Source: Trichosporon coremiiforme (lineage: Eukaryota; Basidiomycota; Tremellomycetes; Trichosporonales; Trichosporonaceae). From it: 64,000 nucleotides of DNA. The notes below the pieces were generated by a model. It ran no database searches and was not told where the DNA came from. It saw only the letters and a list, made by a program, of their open reading frames with translations. The stretch lies in the NCBI GenBank assembly GCA_039545355.1, contig BCJJ01000028.1, positions 310,001 through 374,000 of the forward strand. Reading direction: 5' to 3'. A program made the translations under genes and the position numbers. Of this stretch, positions 47,470 through 56,908 are shown piece by piece (positions within the stretch are counted from its first letter, which is position 1; every line of letters begins with the position of its first letter).

Positions 47470-48720
47470 CGCAGTGATTGCTCTCGCCGAAGCTAGCAAA
47501 CTCAACGTGACAAAGCTGACGTCCAGCTCGCGAACGGCGTCAGGAAATTGGGCAACAACATGACAGAGCTGGGACCTAGCCCGACCCCGTGGCAGAACTA
47601 GCATTGTACCATATCGAGCAACAGGCATCTGCATTACATCACCGCCGAGGTCGTCTGAGCCGATAAGATAAGCCGTCAGCTGACCCAGGCTTTGTGATGC
47701 TACCATTGCTGAACTAGCACGACTGACTGGGCTAATCAGTAGTGTATTCTTCCGAGTCCTTCCAGTCAGCGAGTGCTCGCGCTGATGAACAGACGCAAAA
47801 GATGGCCCTGCTCATCAAAGGCTCTCTGAAACCAAAGGTCTGAAACCGGGAGGAACGACAACACTGACACGGCCATGTAACCTGTCTTGACAAAAGGCCA
47901 AGCACCTTGTTGCCGCACCGCTCTGCAGTCTCGAGATGTTGTTCAATGCAAGCATCGCAATGGTCTGGACGCGAGAGCTCGGGCTCGGAAAAGCCAGGCA
48001 GAACACGACCAGATCCCCGCGGGTCTCCCACGGTGGCCTACGACGGCCACACAGTCTTGCACCTCGGTCCAGACTTGTTTGACCGTGCCCTGGTTGACGT
48101 CATGGCTTGACCTCGGTCGTCGCCACCCAACGCCCAATGACGCCCTGCGGCGCGCCGTCGACGGTAACGACATGTCCACATGTCCCCAAGCGACGATGCA
48201 TTCGAGCGGCCGGATTCGTGCTCTGTCTTTGCCGACCCCGACCTCGCGTACTGCAGTGTGATGTCAAGCTATACTTACTTATGCACGGTGGAAAATCGCG
48301 GAGACCCCGAGACTGGGTGAAAACTGGCCCCCTCGCCTGTACGGGAGGGCGGTTCTAGAAGACCATGGACGCCACAGCGTCATGCGCAATGTACAGTGAG
48401 TGAGTGACATATATGGTGGCTGATGATTGATAGGAAGAGCAAGCTACTAGCTAATGATGCCATGTCGGTATGGCGCGTATGCACGCGTGATCGAATGCAT
48501 TCATTAGCAGAACAGCAGTGCATCCGAGTCTGTGGAGCACGCTCGAGCGAGTGACGATGCCTGCCTGGCAACGTAACCAGGTGAGGTCAGGAGATGGGAG
48601 CACGCGGGTCACCAGAGGGGAGGGGAGGGTTCGCGAGGGCTCGCGAGTTGCCATCGCTATATCATAACCTAGCCGAGCTTGATTCTTCTTTCTCCCTCAC
48701 CTCAAGCCATTACCTTTCCA
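47470..48720. other. Intergenic region between IMP1 and the carrier-like gene
   Basis: About 1.25 kb without a supported gene. Open frames are short and lie on both strands. The first ~100 bp may hold the true last exon of IMP1. The right end contains the leader of the carrier-like gene, with a pyrimidine-rich stretch (TTCTTTCTCCCTCACCTCAA) before its ATG. Confidence 0.5.
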
Positions 48721-48722
48721 TC

Positions 48723-49733
48723 ATGACCGCAGCGGATGGAATCCAGTTCAGCGCGGCCGCGTTCCTGCCCGGCGTCGGCGTCACCGTCCTCGGTGTCCCC
48801 TTCGCCGGCACTCTCGCCCGCTACCTGACCAACTACAACCCCGTCATCGACGAGATCAACATCACTGAGAAGGACGGTGTCAGCAAGATCTCAGTTTCGG
48901 AGGAGCAGTCCCGCTCCTGGTCCCTCATCCAGATGTTCAAGCGCACCTACAAGCTCGAGGGTGTCGCTGGCTTCTTCAACGGTGCTTTCCCCTCAGTCCT
49001 GTCCTACCTCGTCTCGTCTCTGCCCGCTGCCATTGTTCTCGGTGTCGCCGTCGCCAAGGGCACCTCGCCCACCGACCCCGCTACGACGACCGGCACCCTC
49101 GGCCGCGCCTGGGCCTGGTTCACGCACACAGGCAACGGCATCCTATTCGACGTCGCGTTCAACCTGATCGTCGCCCCCTTCAACGTCCTCGCAGCCCGTG
49201 CCTTTGTCTCCAACTACCGCCTCCCGTCCTTCAACCTCAGGTCTGTCATGACCGAGTCTGAGCAGTCGAACCCTCTGCGCCTGTACCAGATCCCCGGCCT
49301 CGTCACCTCGACTATCCTCGATGTTCTCGTCGGCCGTGCACTCACCTTTGCCGACGCTGACATTCTCTGGAGCTACGGCCCCGAGGGCGAGTTCGCTTGG
49401 TCCCTGTTCTCGGCTCTTGTACAGGCTCCCTTGCTCCTCGTCACGACGCGCATCCAGTCCCACCCCTCAGACGCGGACGGCACACCGCTGCCCGTCGGTC
49501 CCCGTGCCAGCAACAGCGCCGAGGACGATGTGCTCGTCCGCCCTGTGCGCTACGGCGGTGTCGTCGACGCCGTCCAGTCCATCATCGCCGAGGAGAACTG
49601 GCCGACCCTCTTCCGCGGCGCCTTCTGGGGTGTCGTCTTCGCCGTCGGCCGTGCCGCCTTCAACCAGTACATCCTCAAGGAGCTCCAGAGCGGCGCCCTC
49701 GCCGGCCAGCCCCCAGCCCCTGTTGCCGCGTAA
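48723..49733 (+). CDS. Mitochondrial carrier-family-like membrane protein
   Basis: A single-exon 336-residue protein. Helical membrane segments occur around GVGVTVLGVPFAGTLARYLT, SVLSYLVSSLPAAIVLGVAV, ILFDVAFNLIVAPFNVLAAR and FAWSLFSALVQAPLLLVTTR. Half-repeat texts such as YKLEGVAGFFNGAFPSVLSY and EENWPTLFRGAFWGVVFAVG match the mitochondrial carrier pattern of a short matrix helix followed by GxxxFxG and a membrane helix. The PxDxxxxR carrier signature is eroded, as in several divergent carrier-like outer-membrane proteins. The substrate is unknown. Codon bias is strong, suggesting good expression. Confidence 0.7.
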   Translation: MTAADGIQFSAAAFLPGVGVTVLGVPFAGTLARYLTNYNPVIDEINITEKDGVSKISVSEEQSRSWSLIQMFKRTYKLEGVAGFFNGAFPSVLSYLVSSLPAAIVLGVAVAKGTSPTDPATTTGTLGRAWAWFTHTGNGILFDVAFNLIVAPFNVLAARAFVSNYRLPSFNLRSVMTESEQSNPLRLYQIPGLVTSTILDVLVGRALTFADADILWSYGPEGEFAWSLFSALVQAPLLLVTTRIQSHPSDADGTPLPVGPRASNSAEDDVLVRPVRYGGVVDAVQSIIAEENWPTLFRGAFWGVVFAVGRAAFNQYILKELQSGALAGQPPAPVAA

Positions 49734-49865
49734 GCGCAAGGAATACATGCATCTGGGAAATTGCAGTAGTCGTTGTAACCGTAACCGTACCATGACGCTC
49801 GAGAATGTGATCCTGTCCGAAGCGCACCGAAGCGCACCGAAGCACATCGCACATCGAGCACGAAA

Positions 49866-50035
49866 CAGATGCTCAAGAACATCGACTGGAGTATACGTCC
49901 CGGCTCTCGAGGGCATTTGCAAGGTTCGAACGGGAGCGGCAAGACGACCCTCAACCCTCCTCTCTGTCATGCTGGGTCTGCATGTCTGCATCCGCAGAGC
50001 TACTCCCTTCCCGCGAGCTCATTGACCATCTTTCA
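49866..50035 (+). pseudogene. Fragment of ABC ATPase domain 2 (Walker A region)
   Basis: This stretch copies 45387-45535 of the ABC gene at about 90% identity by eye, including the codons for CTCAAGAACAT, GGAGTATACG, AAGACGACCCTC and GAGCTCATTGACCATCTTT. Two small insertions break the frame, each a duplication of adjacent sequence: AACCCTC after the Walker A Thr codons, and TCTGCATG in the next line. It cannot encode a working domain. Its left end abuts, in source coordinates, the right end of the fragment at 46448-46477. Confidence 0.9.
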
Positions 50036-50275
50036 CTCATTCATCTGCAGCCGCACGACGATGCCGGCTGATTCCGAAGCTCCAAAAACCTCCTCGACGT
50101 ACGGCTGCATCATGGCACACGGTGTCAGATCTAGCCTGGATCCCGTTGCAGATTGTAGAAGCTGAAATGAAATCAAGTAGAAACGGGTTGCTTGTCAGTC
50201 GTGCATCTCAGGAGTTGTCAGTGAGGAGTCGTCAGCTTGAGAGTAGTACAACGGGAAGAATCGATGCAAGAGTAA
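50036..50275. other. Short intergenic stretch
   Basis: About 240 bp between the ABC fragment and the 3' end of the lipoate-protein ligase gene. Nothing specific is recognised. Confidence 0.4.
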
Positions 50276-51522
50276 CTACATATGACTCTGCAGCCAGCTC
50301 ACAACCTCCCAGCTCAGATCCGGCCGTACCGAGTCGCCAAGGAATGTCCCCACGCCATCGAGCCCCTCATATCTAAGGCCTAGGCAGCACTGCGCGATCC
50401 TTTCCAGCGCGTCCTCGTCTTGTTGCTGTTCCTCGCCTCCCCGTCCTCCACAGACGATGTCCAATGTCATCGAGTTGACGACACCATGCTTGCTCTCGAC
50501 CTCACATTTGACCTCGCCGCAGGAGAGCGAGCCAGTGAAATAGTTCTCAAACGCGGGCGTCTGGCCATACGCCCACTCCCAGCCTTGCAACTCGGCCATG
50601 CCGTCTCGGATGCCCGCCAGCTCCTTGCTGTGAATCCCGAGCTCGCCTCCAAACACGTTCTGCTCATTCACGATTTGAAGATCGGAGGGACCGTACACAT
50701 CTGCGAACTCGCCCAGGACGGCCGAGACGAAGGACCCGTGCGTGATCTCGCGAGCAGAGGGGGAACGATGCAGGTTGATCGTCGAGACGGGGACGCGTAC
50801 GCTCTCAACTCCTTTCGAGACCATGTTGGGCGAGCTTGAGCGGAGAGCACGCCCGAGAGTCGAGAGGTCGGACGAGATCAGCATCGTGCCGTGGTGATAG
50901 GCGCGGTGTTGGATGATTTTGTACGCGGACCCGGACACTTTGAGTTCCTCTGGATCCCGCACGACCACGTCGTGCCTCGAGTTGGTCGTGCAGGGCGGCA
51001 CGCCCAGGCGTTCCCTCACGGCTTTCGCGACGAGGATCGCGCCGGCGGACCGCGTGAAGGCGAGGCGGGGTAGGACGATCGAGAAGTTTGTGTTGCCCAT
51101 GTCCTGTCTGTCAGCTGTAGCCGCCGCCATTCCAGTCGACTTGCGTGGTACACTGTGCCCCCTCCCGATCTCCGCCTGACCATGGGCAGCCCCAGCTCGC
51201 GCAGCACGCGGGGTGTCGTCTCCTTCCACGGGTTCTGGTTGCGCCCGATCACGACGCATGGCTCGTTCCTGTACAAGAACATGATGGGCTGGTTCCGCGG
51301 TGTCCGACGCAGGAGCCAGTCCTCAAAGGACAGGTTGAAGTAGATGTCATTTGATGTTGAGACGTAGGTCGCGGGCTGATGTCAGTGAGGAACGGGGGTC
51401 GAGTGACTCACCGCGGACAGCTCGACTGTCTCCGAGGCAGCAGCTTCAGAGTGCCTCTGGACCGTGCAGGAGAATGACCGATGACCTAACCTTGATACTC
51501 GTACTGATCTGAGCGAGTTCAT
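50276..51522 (-). CDS. AIM22: Lipoate-protein ligase (LplA/Aim22 family)
   Basis: Attaches or transfers lipoyl groups to E2 and H proteins of mitochondrial dehydrogenase complexes. Three exons (51522-51412, 51375-51145, 51103-50276) give 389 residues. The start MNSLRSVRVSRLGHRSFSCT is a mitochondrial presequence. Family motifs are IYFNLSFEDWLLRR, FLYRNEPCVVIGRNQNPWKE, the lipoyl-AMP pocket RRRSGGGTVYHDMGNTNFSI, and the key Lys near residue 169 in ELKVSGSAYKI, followed by HHGTMLISSDLSTLGRAL. The C-terminal accessory domain includes YGQTPAFENYFTGSLSCGEV. The second intron starts with GC (GCAAGT), a rare GC-AG intron; both flanking phases fit only this choice. Confidence 0.9.
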
Positions 51523-52196
51523 GGCGTTGGCGGTGTCCCGGGGATGGGCAAGCAAATATAACGGAATGACGGCGGAAATCAGCGATTGCACTGGATGATT
51601 ATCCGAGACTGGTCCGACTGGAGTTCCGACTGATAGGAGAGAGTCACGTGCCCGAGGGCGGAGATTAGAGAGAGAGAGTAGCAGTTCTCCCACGGTGGAC
51701 TACGCGCCAGCCCAGCGCCCAGCCGAGGCATCGGCTGTGCGCGGTGGTCGCCCCCGCCCCTGCCGGCTCGGACCAAGCGGGGCTCTTGGCCGTGGTGCGC
51801 CGGGGCTCAGCCGCCGTCGTGGGGATCCGGGACTTGACATGCAACGCAGCAAGGGGACGCAGGGGACAACACACACCCCGTCCCCGTCATGCATCCGTCA
51901 CCTGAGCAAAGCATTCATAACTGGGCGGCTGTCTGCCAAGTGCATCGTTGTCTCTCACTCTCGACTTTTTCCCATCTCTCTCATCAGCTGTCGTCCAACG
52001 GGATCGCTATCGCTATCGCTCGCCGACCGCGGACACCGACGACGCATAGCATCGCATCGCATAGCATCGCATCGCATCGACGTTGAGGCTCGCAATCGCG
52101 CAAGCTCGAGTTAGCCGAACCTGAACCAACCACCCACCAACCACCGCCCACCCACGGCCTCCACCGGACCCATCCATCTCTCAATAACCGACCACC
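51523..52196. promoter_or_regulatory. Divergent upstream region of AIM22 and carnitine acetyltransferase
   Basis: About 670 bp between two divergent start codons. A GCATAGCATCGCATC simple repeat lies at about 52043-52080, and GCTATCGCTATCGCT just before it. The final ~60 bp before the carnitine acetyltransferase ATG are a C-rich CCACC/CCCACC leader. No specific factor site is claimed. Confidence 0.45.
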
Positions 52197-54465
52197 ATGC
52201 GTCTTCCCATTAAACCCTCAGCCGCCGCACGCATCGCTCGCTCCTCTCCTCTTCTCTCACGCTCCTTCGTCACAACCATGCCAACGAACAGCAAGACTTT
52301 CGAGAACCAGGACAAGCTTCCCCGTCTCCCCGTCCCGCCCCTCGACCAGTCCCTCCAGGGCTACATCAAGTCTCTCGAGCCCCTCGTCGAGGCAAAGGTA
52401 AGTTCAACAGTCGGATCAACAATTCCCGGTGCCAACTCGGCGCAACTCAGCAAATCCCCCCCCCCCCCCCCCGAAATCATCCATCCGACTGTACGACGCT
52501 GACAACCCCCAGTACGGCCAGCATGGGTTCCAGAAGGAGATGGAGAAGCGCAAGCTCTATGCCAAGGACTTTGCCAGCGGCCTCGGCGCCAAGCTGCAGG
52601 AGCGCCTGAAGGACCTGGACCACATCTCGGCTAACAACTGGCTCGACGACAACCTGTGGCTCGCGCTTGCTTACCACACGTGGCGTGCGCCGCTCATCGT
52701 CAACTCGAACTGGTGGCTCACGTTCAAGGAGGACCCGCGCAACCCCGCGCCTTCCACCGCGCCCGGGGCGACGAACAAGACAGTCGTGCCCCTCGACCCG
52801 AACCCGGCCAAGACGCTGCCGTCGGGCGCGCAGGGCGGCGGCCAGGCTTGGATCGACGCCCACCCCAACAAGAACGACTACTACTACCCCGTCAAGTATG
52901 AGGACGTGACGCAGCGCGAGTGGATCACCGAGTGGCAGGTGCGCCGCGCCGCGTGGCTCGTGAGCCGCTTCGCCAACCTCCGCACCATGGTGCAGAAGGA
53001 GGAGGTGCCCCCCGAGGCCTCGCGCCTCGGCCCCATGTGCATGAACCAGTATCGGATGCTGTTCAACGTTTCGCGCATCCCGCTGCCGAACTGCGACGCG
53101 TTCTCGGCCCAGGACAACGACGCGCGCCACGTGACGGTGCACATTGCCGACTTTGTGTACAGCGTCGACGTGTTTGAGACGGTGCCGAAGGGCGAGATCG
53201 CGAATCCGCTTCCCGTCGGCGAGATCGAGTCTCTCCTGCAGGCGGCCGTTGCCGACGCCAAGGCGCGGCTCGAGAAGGGCGAGAAGCCGGCCCAGGTCGG
53301 CATCCTGACCGCCGACGAGCGCGACACGTGGGTCGTCAACCGCGAGCGCGTCCTGCTGCACTCGCCCAAGAACCGCGCGAGCATGGACATGATCGACCGC
53401 TCGCTCATCGGCCTCTCGCTCGACACGTACACGCTCCCGACACTGCCGGCGCGTGACGACCCGCTGCGCATGGCCCAGGTCGACGCGCAGATGCACAACG
53501 CGCAGGGCGGGCTGAACGGCGGCGAGAACCGATGGTTCGACAAGTGCCTCACGGTCGTCGTCGAGACCAACGGCCGCGCGGCGATCATGGGCGAGCACTC
53601 GCCCGTCGACGCGCTCATCCCCTCGTACGTCGTCGACTATGCTCTGAACGAGCCCGTCGACGACAGCAAGTTCACCGGCTCGTCCAAGGCGGTCAAACTC
53701 GGCGAGGGCTTCCAGCGTGAGGACTTTGAGATCTCCCCCGAAATCCAGGACGAGATCGAGGCGTGCCGCCAGCGCAACCAGGCGATTCTGGACGACTCGG
53801 ACTGCCAGGCGCTCTGGTGGGCCGAGTACGGCACGGACTGGATCAAGAAGAACGGCAAGGTCGCTCCGGACGCGTTCGTGCAGCAGGTGCTCCAGCTCGC
53901 CTGGTTCCGCGACCAGGGCTACCCCGTCGCCACGTACGAAACCGCGTCGACGCGCTTCATGAAGCACGGGCGTACCGACGTCATCCGCTCTCTGTCGTCC
54001 GAGAGCCGCGCCTTTGTCAAGCTCATGCAGGACAAGAACGCAACCAGCAAGCAGAGGTACGACGCACTCGTCGCCGCGACCAAGGAGCACTCAAAGCTCA
54101 CCATGGACTCGTCCTTCGGCAAGGGCTACGATCGCCACATGATGGGGCTCAAGGTCCAGCTCCGACCCGGGGAGGCGCACCCCCTGTTCGACGACGAGCT
54201 GTACAGCAGTTCGCAGGCGTGGAAGCTGTCGACGTCGGGTCTGAGCTCCGGCGTCCAGTTCCACGCGACCGGATTCGGAGCCCCCTTCGCCGACGGCTAC
54301 GGCATCAACTACATGGCCGGCCCGAACCTCATCAAGTTTGGTCTCGAGAGCAAGGTCTCGTGCGACACGACGTCGACGACGCGCTTCAAGCACGAGATCG
54401 TCCAGGCGTTCCGCGACATGCGCGAGCTGTGCGAGGCCCAGACGGACGCGCCTGCCAAGCTCTGA
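52197..54465 (+). CDS. CAT2: Carnitine O-acetyltransferase, likely dual mitochondrial/peroxisomal
   Basis: Transfers acetyl groups between CoA and carnitine to shuttle acetyl units between peroxisome and mitochondrion. Two exons (52197-52397, 52513-54465) give 717 residues. The choline/carnitine acyltransferase signature starts at LPRLPVPPLDQSLQGYIKSL. The catalytic His is at about residue 429 in MGEHSPVDALIPSYV. The late motif STSGLSSGVQFHATGFGAPF is conserved. The first 27 residues (MRLPIKPSAAARIARSSPLL onward) form a mitochondrial presequence; a second ATG at residue 28 (MPTNSKTFENQDK) would yield a form without it. The C-terminus is AKL, a functional peroxisomal type 1 signal variant. The intron holds a run of about 17 C just before its acceptor. 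Confidence 0.93.
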
Positions 54466-54878
54466 GCGAACTCGGAGCACGCCGAGCGAAGCGAGGTGTG
54501 CGAGGTCTGCGAGGGGTCGCGCAGAGCTGAGTCTGTAGCTCCGAGTGTGGCGAGTGGCGCGGAGCGGAGCTTGGACTTGAGGACTGACTCGGGTATGAAC
54601 GACCGGGGCAAAGAGCAGTGGAAAAAAAGACATTCGTTCTAGATCATCTTTTTCATCAGTACCAAGACGTTTCACACGTTGTATGCATAATTCTCGTTCT
54701 CATCACGCAAGGGCGGCCGAGGGCGCCGTCTGCATTGGTTGAAGCGCACATCACTGACGTGCGTGTCATGGACGTCGGACGTCGGACGTTCCGACGTCTC
54801 GTCGACCGACCCATCGCTCGACACCGCTCGACAACGCACGACGACGTGCGACCGCATCGTCAGTGCAGACGTACTGTT

Positions 54879-54920
54879 ACTACACTGCAACCACTACACT
54901 GCAACCACTACACTGCAACC
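54879..54920. repeat. 14-bp tandem repeat, three copies
   Basis: Unit ACTACACTGCAACC repeats three times without error, immediately followed by ACGAATC. It lies in intergenic DNA. Confidence 0.9.
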
Positions 54921-55117
54921 ACGAATCAGTAGCTTGGAACATGGCAGGTTTCATCACTGGTCCATTGCAACGGCCTCATGGCCTCACGGCCTCACACGAC
55001 ACGCAATCCTGCATACTGCTCCAGACATCCCTTCCGCCCTTCCGCCCTCCCGCCCACTCGTCCTTCGCCGAGGAGCAGTGCAGAGGCGAGGATAGAGGCG
55101 AGGATAGAGGAGAAGGC

Positions 55118-55171
55118 GAAAGCTAATGTACGAAGCTAATGTACGAAGCTAACGTACGAAGCTAATGTAAA
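55118..55171. repeat. 13-bp tandem repeat, four copies
   Basis: Unit GAAGCTAATGTAC repeats four times with single-base changes (one copy has AACGTAC; the first and last are imperfect at their edges). It follows a shorter repeat of AGGCGAGGATAG at about 55082-55110. Confidence 0.85.
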
Positions 55172-55624
55172 GATCTGATGTACGCCCCGTATCTGTCGAG
55201 CCGCCTTGCTCGCGGAGACTCGTCAATCGAAGGGCGCGTGAAATTCTGGGCTCGTTCTCGGTCCGTAGCATCCGGCTAGGGGTTGCGGGCGTGGCCGGCG
55301 CTCCTGGAGTCGAGCGACGGCGGGGCCGGGACCATGGCTCACTCCCGAGCGAGCGGGTGTCGGGGGGTGTTGGCTCTAGCGTCGTTGGGCGTCACTCGAA
55401 GAGATTGATAGTGCGAGTGCGAGTTCGTCAGTGAGATAGGCCCGTCTGAGTCGGGGTCTGTTGAAGGATAGCGCCATAAGTACATTCGTACATTCTCATC
55501 GTTACATGTCTGTCCTGTCCGTCAATGTAAACATTCTTGCCCAACTCACTGTTGTCGTACTACTCTCCCCAACTCTTCCCTCATTTTCCGTCAGGTCCTG
55601 AAGCTCGCTCTGCGTGCTCGCCGC

Positions 55625-56556
55625 TCACGCACGCCCGTTAAGCAGCTGCCCCAACTGCGCCACACCAAGCCTGAACCGCTCGCTCTCGAACCACTCTGGC
55701 CGAATGTCGGCAGGATCAGCGCGGAACATGCGGCTCTGGGGGACGGGCTCGTTCCGGAGTGCCTGGAGTATCAACTTCCGCCTCTTGCTAACTTCGCGCG
55801 CACTCACCTTCTCGTTCTTGCTCTTATCGCCCTTCTCCTCCCCATCGGCAGCGGCAACAGTAGAGTCGGAGGTGGCCGAGTCTGTTGGCATAGTCTCCTT
55901 CGGTGGTAAGCCCGCCAGACTCTCCTCGGTATGCCTAACCCTCTTGGCGGGCGTGGCATGGAAGCTCTTCGACAAGCTGAGGAACGGATTCGAGATGACC
56001 CTCAGGAGGAGATTGTGCAGCGCGCGGAATACCGAGACAATGTCGCCGTCCTTGATCGCGGCGTCGACGAGGGCTACGCTGAGCACTAGCCGGAGCTTGG
56101 TGGTGGTCTGGAAGCCGTAGCTGATGTTAGCTGAGATGTTCGCTCACCGAAGCTCTAGGGGGAGGTCGAAGTGAGGGAGGGACGTACAAGGCCATGTCCT
56201 CCATGCAAAACAGGAGTCCGAGGTAACTGTCCGCAGGCCGTGACGGCGTGCTCATCATGACGACTGGGGTCAGCAAGTTCCACAGAGCGAGTGAACCGAG
56301 TGCTGCATCACCCGAACCCCGTCTTCGTCTCGTCGCTCTCAGAGGAAGGAAGAAATGGGAGAACAGTGTGGAGCCCGCTCGCTCGAGACTCACTCCTCTC
56401 CTCAATCACATCGACCGCCGCATGCGCCAAATGGTACGCGCGCATCTCGTCCTCTGGGCCCGTGAACGCGTGCACGTACAGCGGCGCGTTGTCTGGACCC
56501 AGAATCGCGACGGACGTCAGGTGTAGAGGTACGCTTGGGGGTCGGTCTCCGGACAT
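55625..56556 (-). CDS. TRAPP complex subunit, TRAPPC2L/Tca17-like
   Basis: Sedlin-fold subunit of TRAPP complexes that act as tethers and Rab exchange factors in Golgi traffic. Three exons (56556-56394, 56263-56188, 56120-55625) give 244 residues. Exon 1 has the longin-type strand pattern TSVAILGPDNAPLYVHAFTG and the helix YHLAHAAVDVIEER. Exon 2 has DSYLGLLFCMEDMAFYGFQT across the junction. Exon 3 continues TKLRLVLSVALVDAAIKDGD and VFRALHNLLLRVISNPF, the typical TRAPPC2L end. The family normally stops near residue 140; here about 100 further residues follow (charged linker rich in Lys/Glu, then RRKLILQALRNEPVPQSRMF), so the protein has a C-terminal extension. All phases agree. Confidence 0.82.
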
Positions 56557-56559
56557 CCT

Positions 56560-56905
56560 TGTTTTCCTTCTTGTCGATGATGGGTGAGGGTTCAGTAGAT
56601 GACGAGAGATGTCGAGGGAGAGGCCAGGTGGAGGTCGACGACGATGACAGCACAGGTGCACGAGGCGCGTTTGCTTCCGTCCAAAACACTTGGCCCCCCG
56701 AGTTCACCGAGCTGGTCGTGACTGAACCGACTTCTGACAAGAGCATATTCGCAGACTCGCTTCGTTCGCCGCTCGCTGCTGCCCAGTACGGGTGCGGCCT
56801 CGATTCGCTCGCCGCGCCGCTTGTTGGTGCTGTTGAAATGCATGCTATATGTTACACTCGCCTGAGGAAGGCGTTTCTATGATGCTATTGCAGTTTATAA
56901 ATGTT
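56560..56905. other. Upstream region of the TRAPP-like gene
   Basis: About 350 bp between the TRAPP-like start and the 3' end of C1-THF synthase. Short frames on both strands look like shadows. Nothing specific is recognised. Confidence 0.4.
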
Positions 56906-56908
56906 CGC

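Larger units (their letters stand above)
54466..55620. other. Intergenic region rich in short tandem repeats
   Basis: No gene is supported in these 1.15 kb. The sequence has several distinct short direct repeats (listed separately) and clusters such as GGCCTCATGGCCTCACGGCC and GGACGTCGGACGTCGGACGT. The region lies between the 3' ends of the carnitine acetyltransferase and TRAPP-like genes, which converge here. Confidence 0.55.

Noticed and set aside
52477..54090. 537-codon minus-strand open frame
   Set aside because: Antisense shadow of carnitine acetyltransferase with the same biased composition and no domain.
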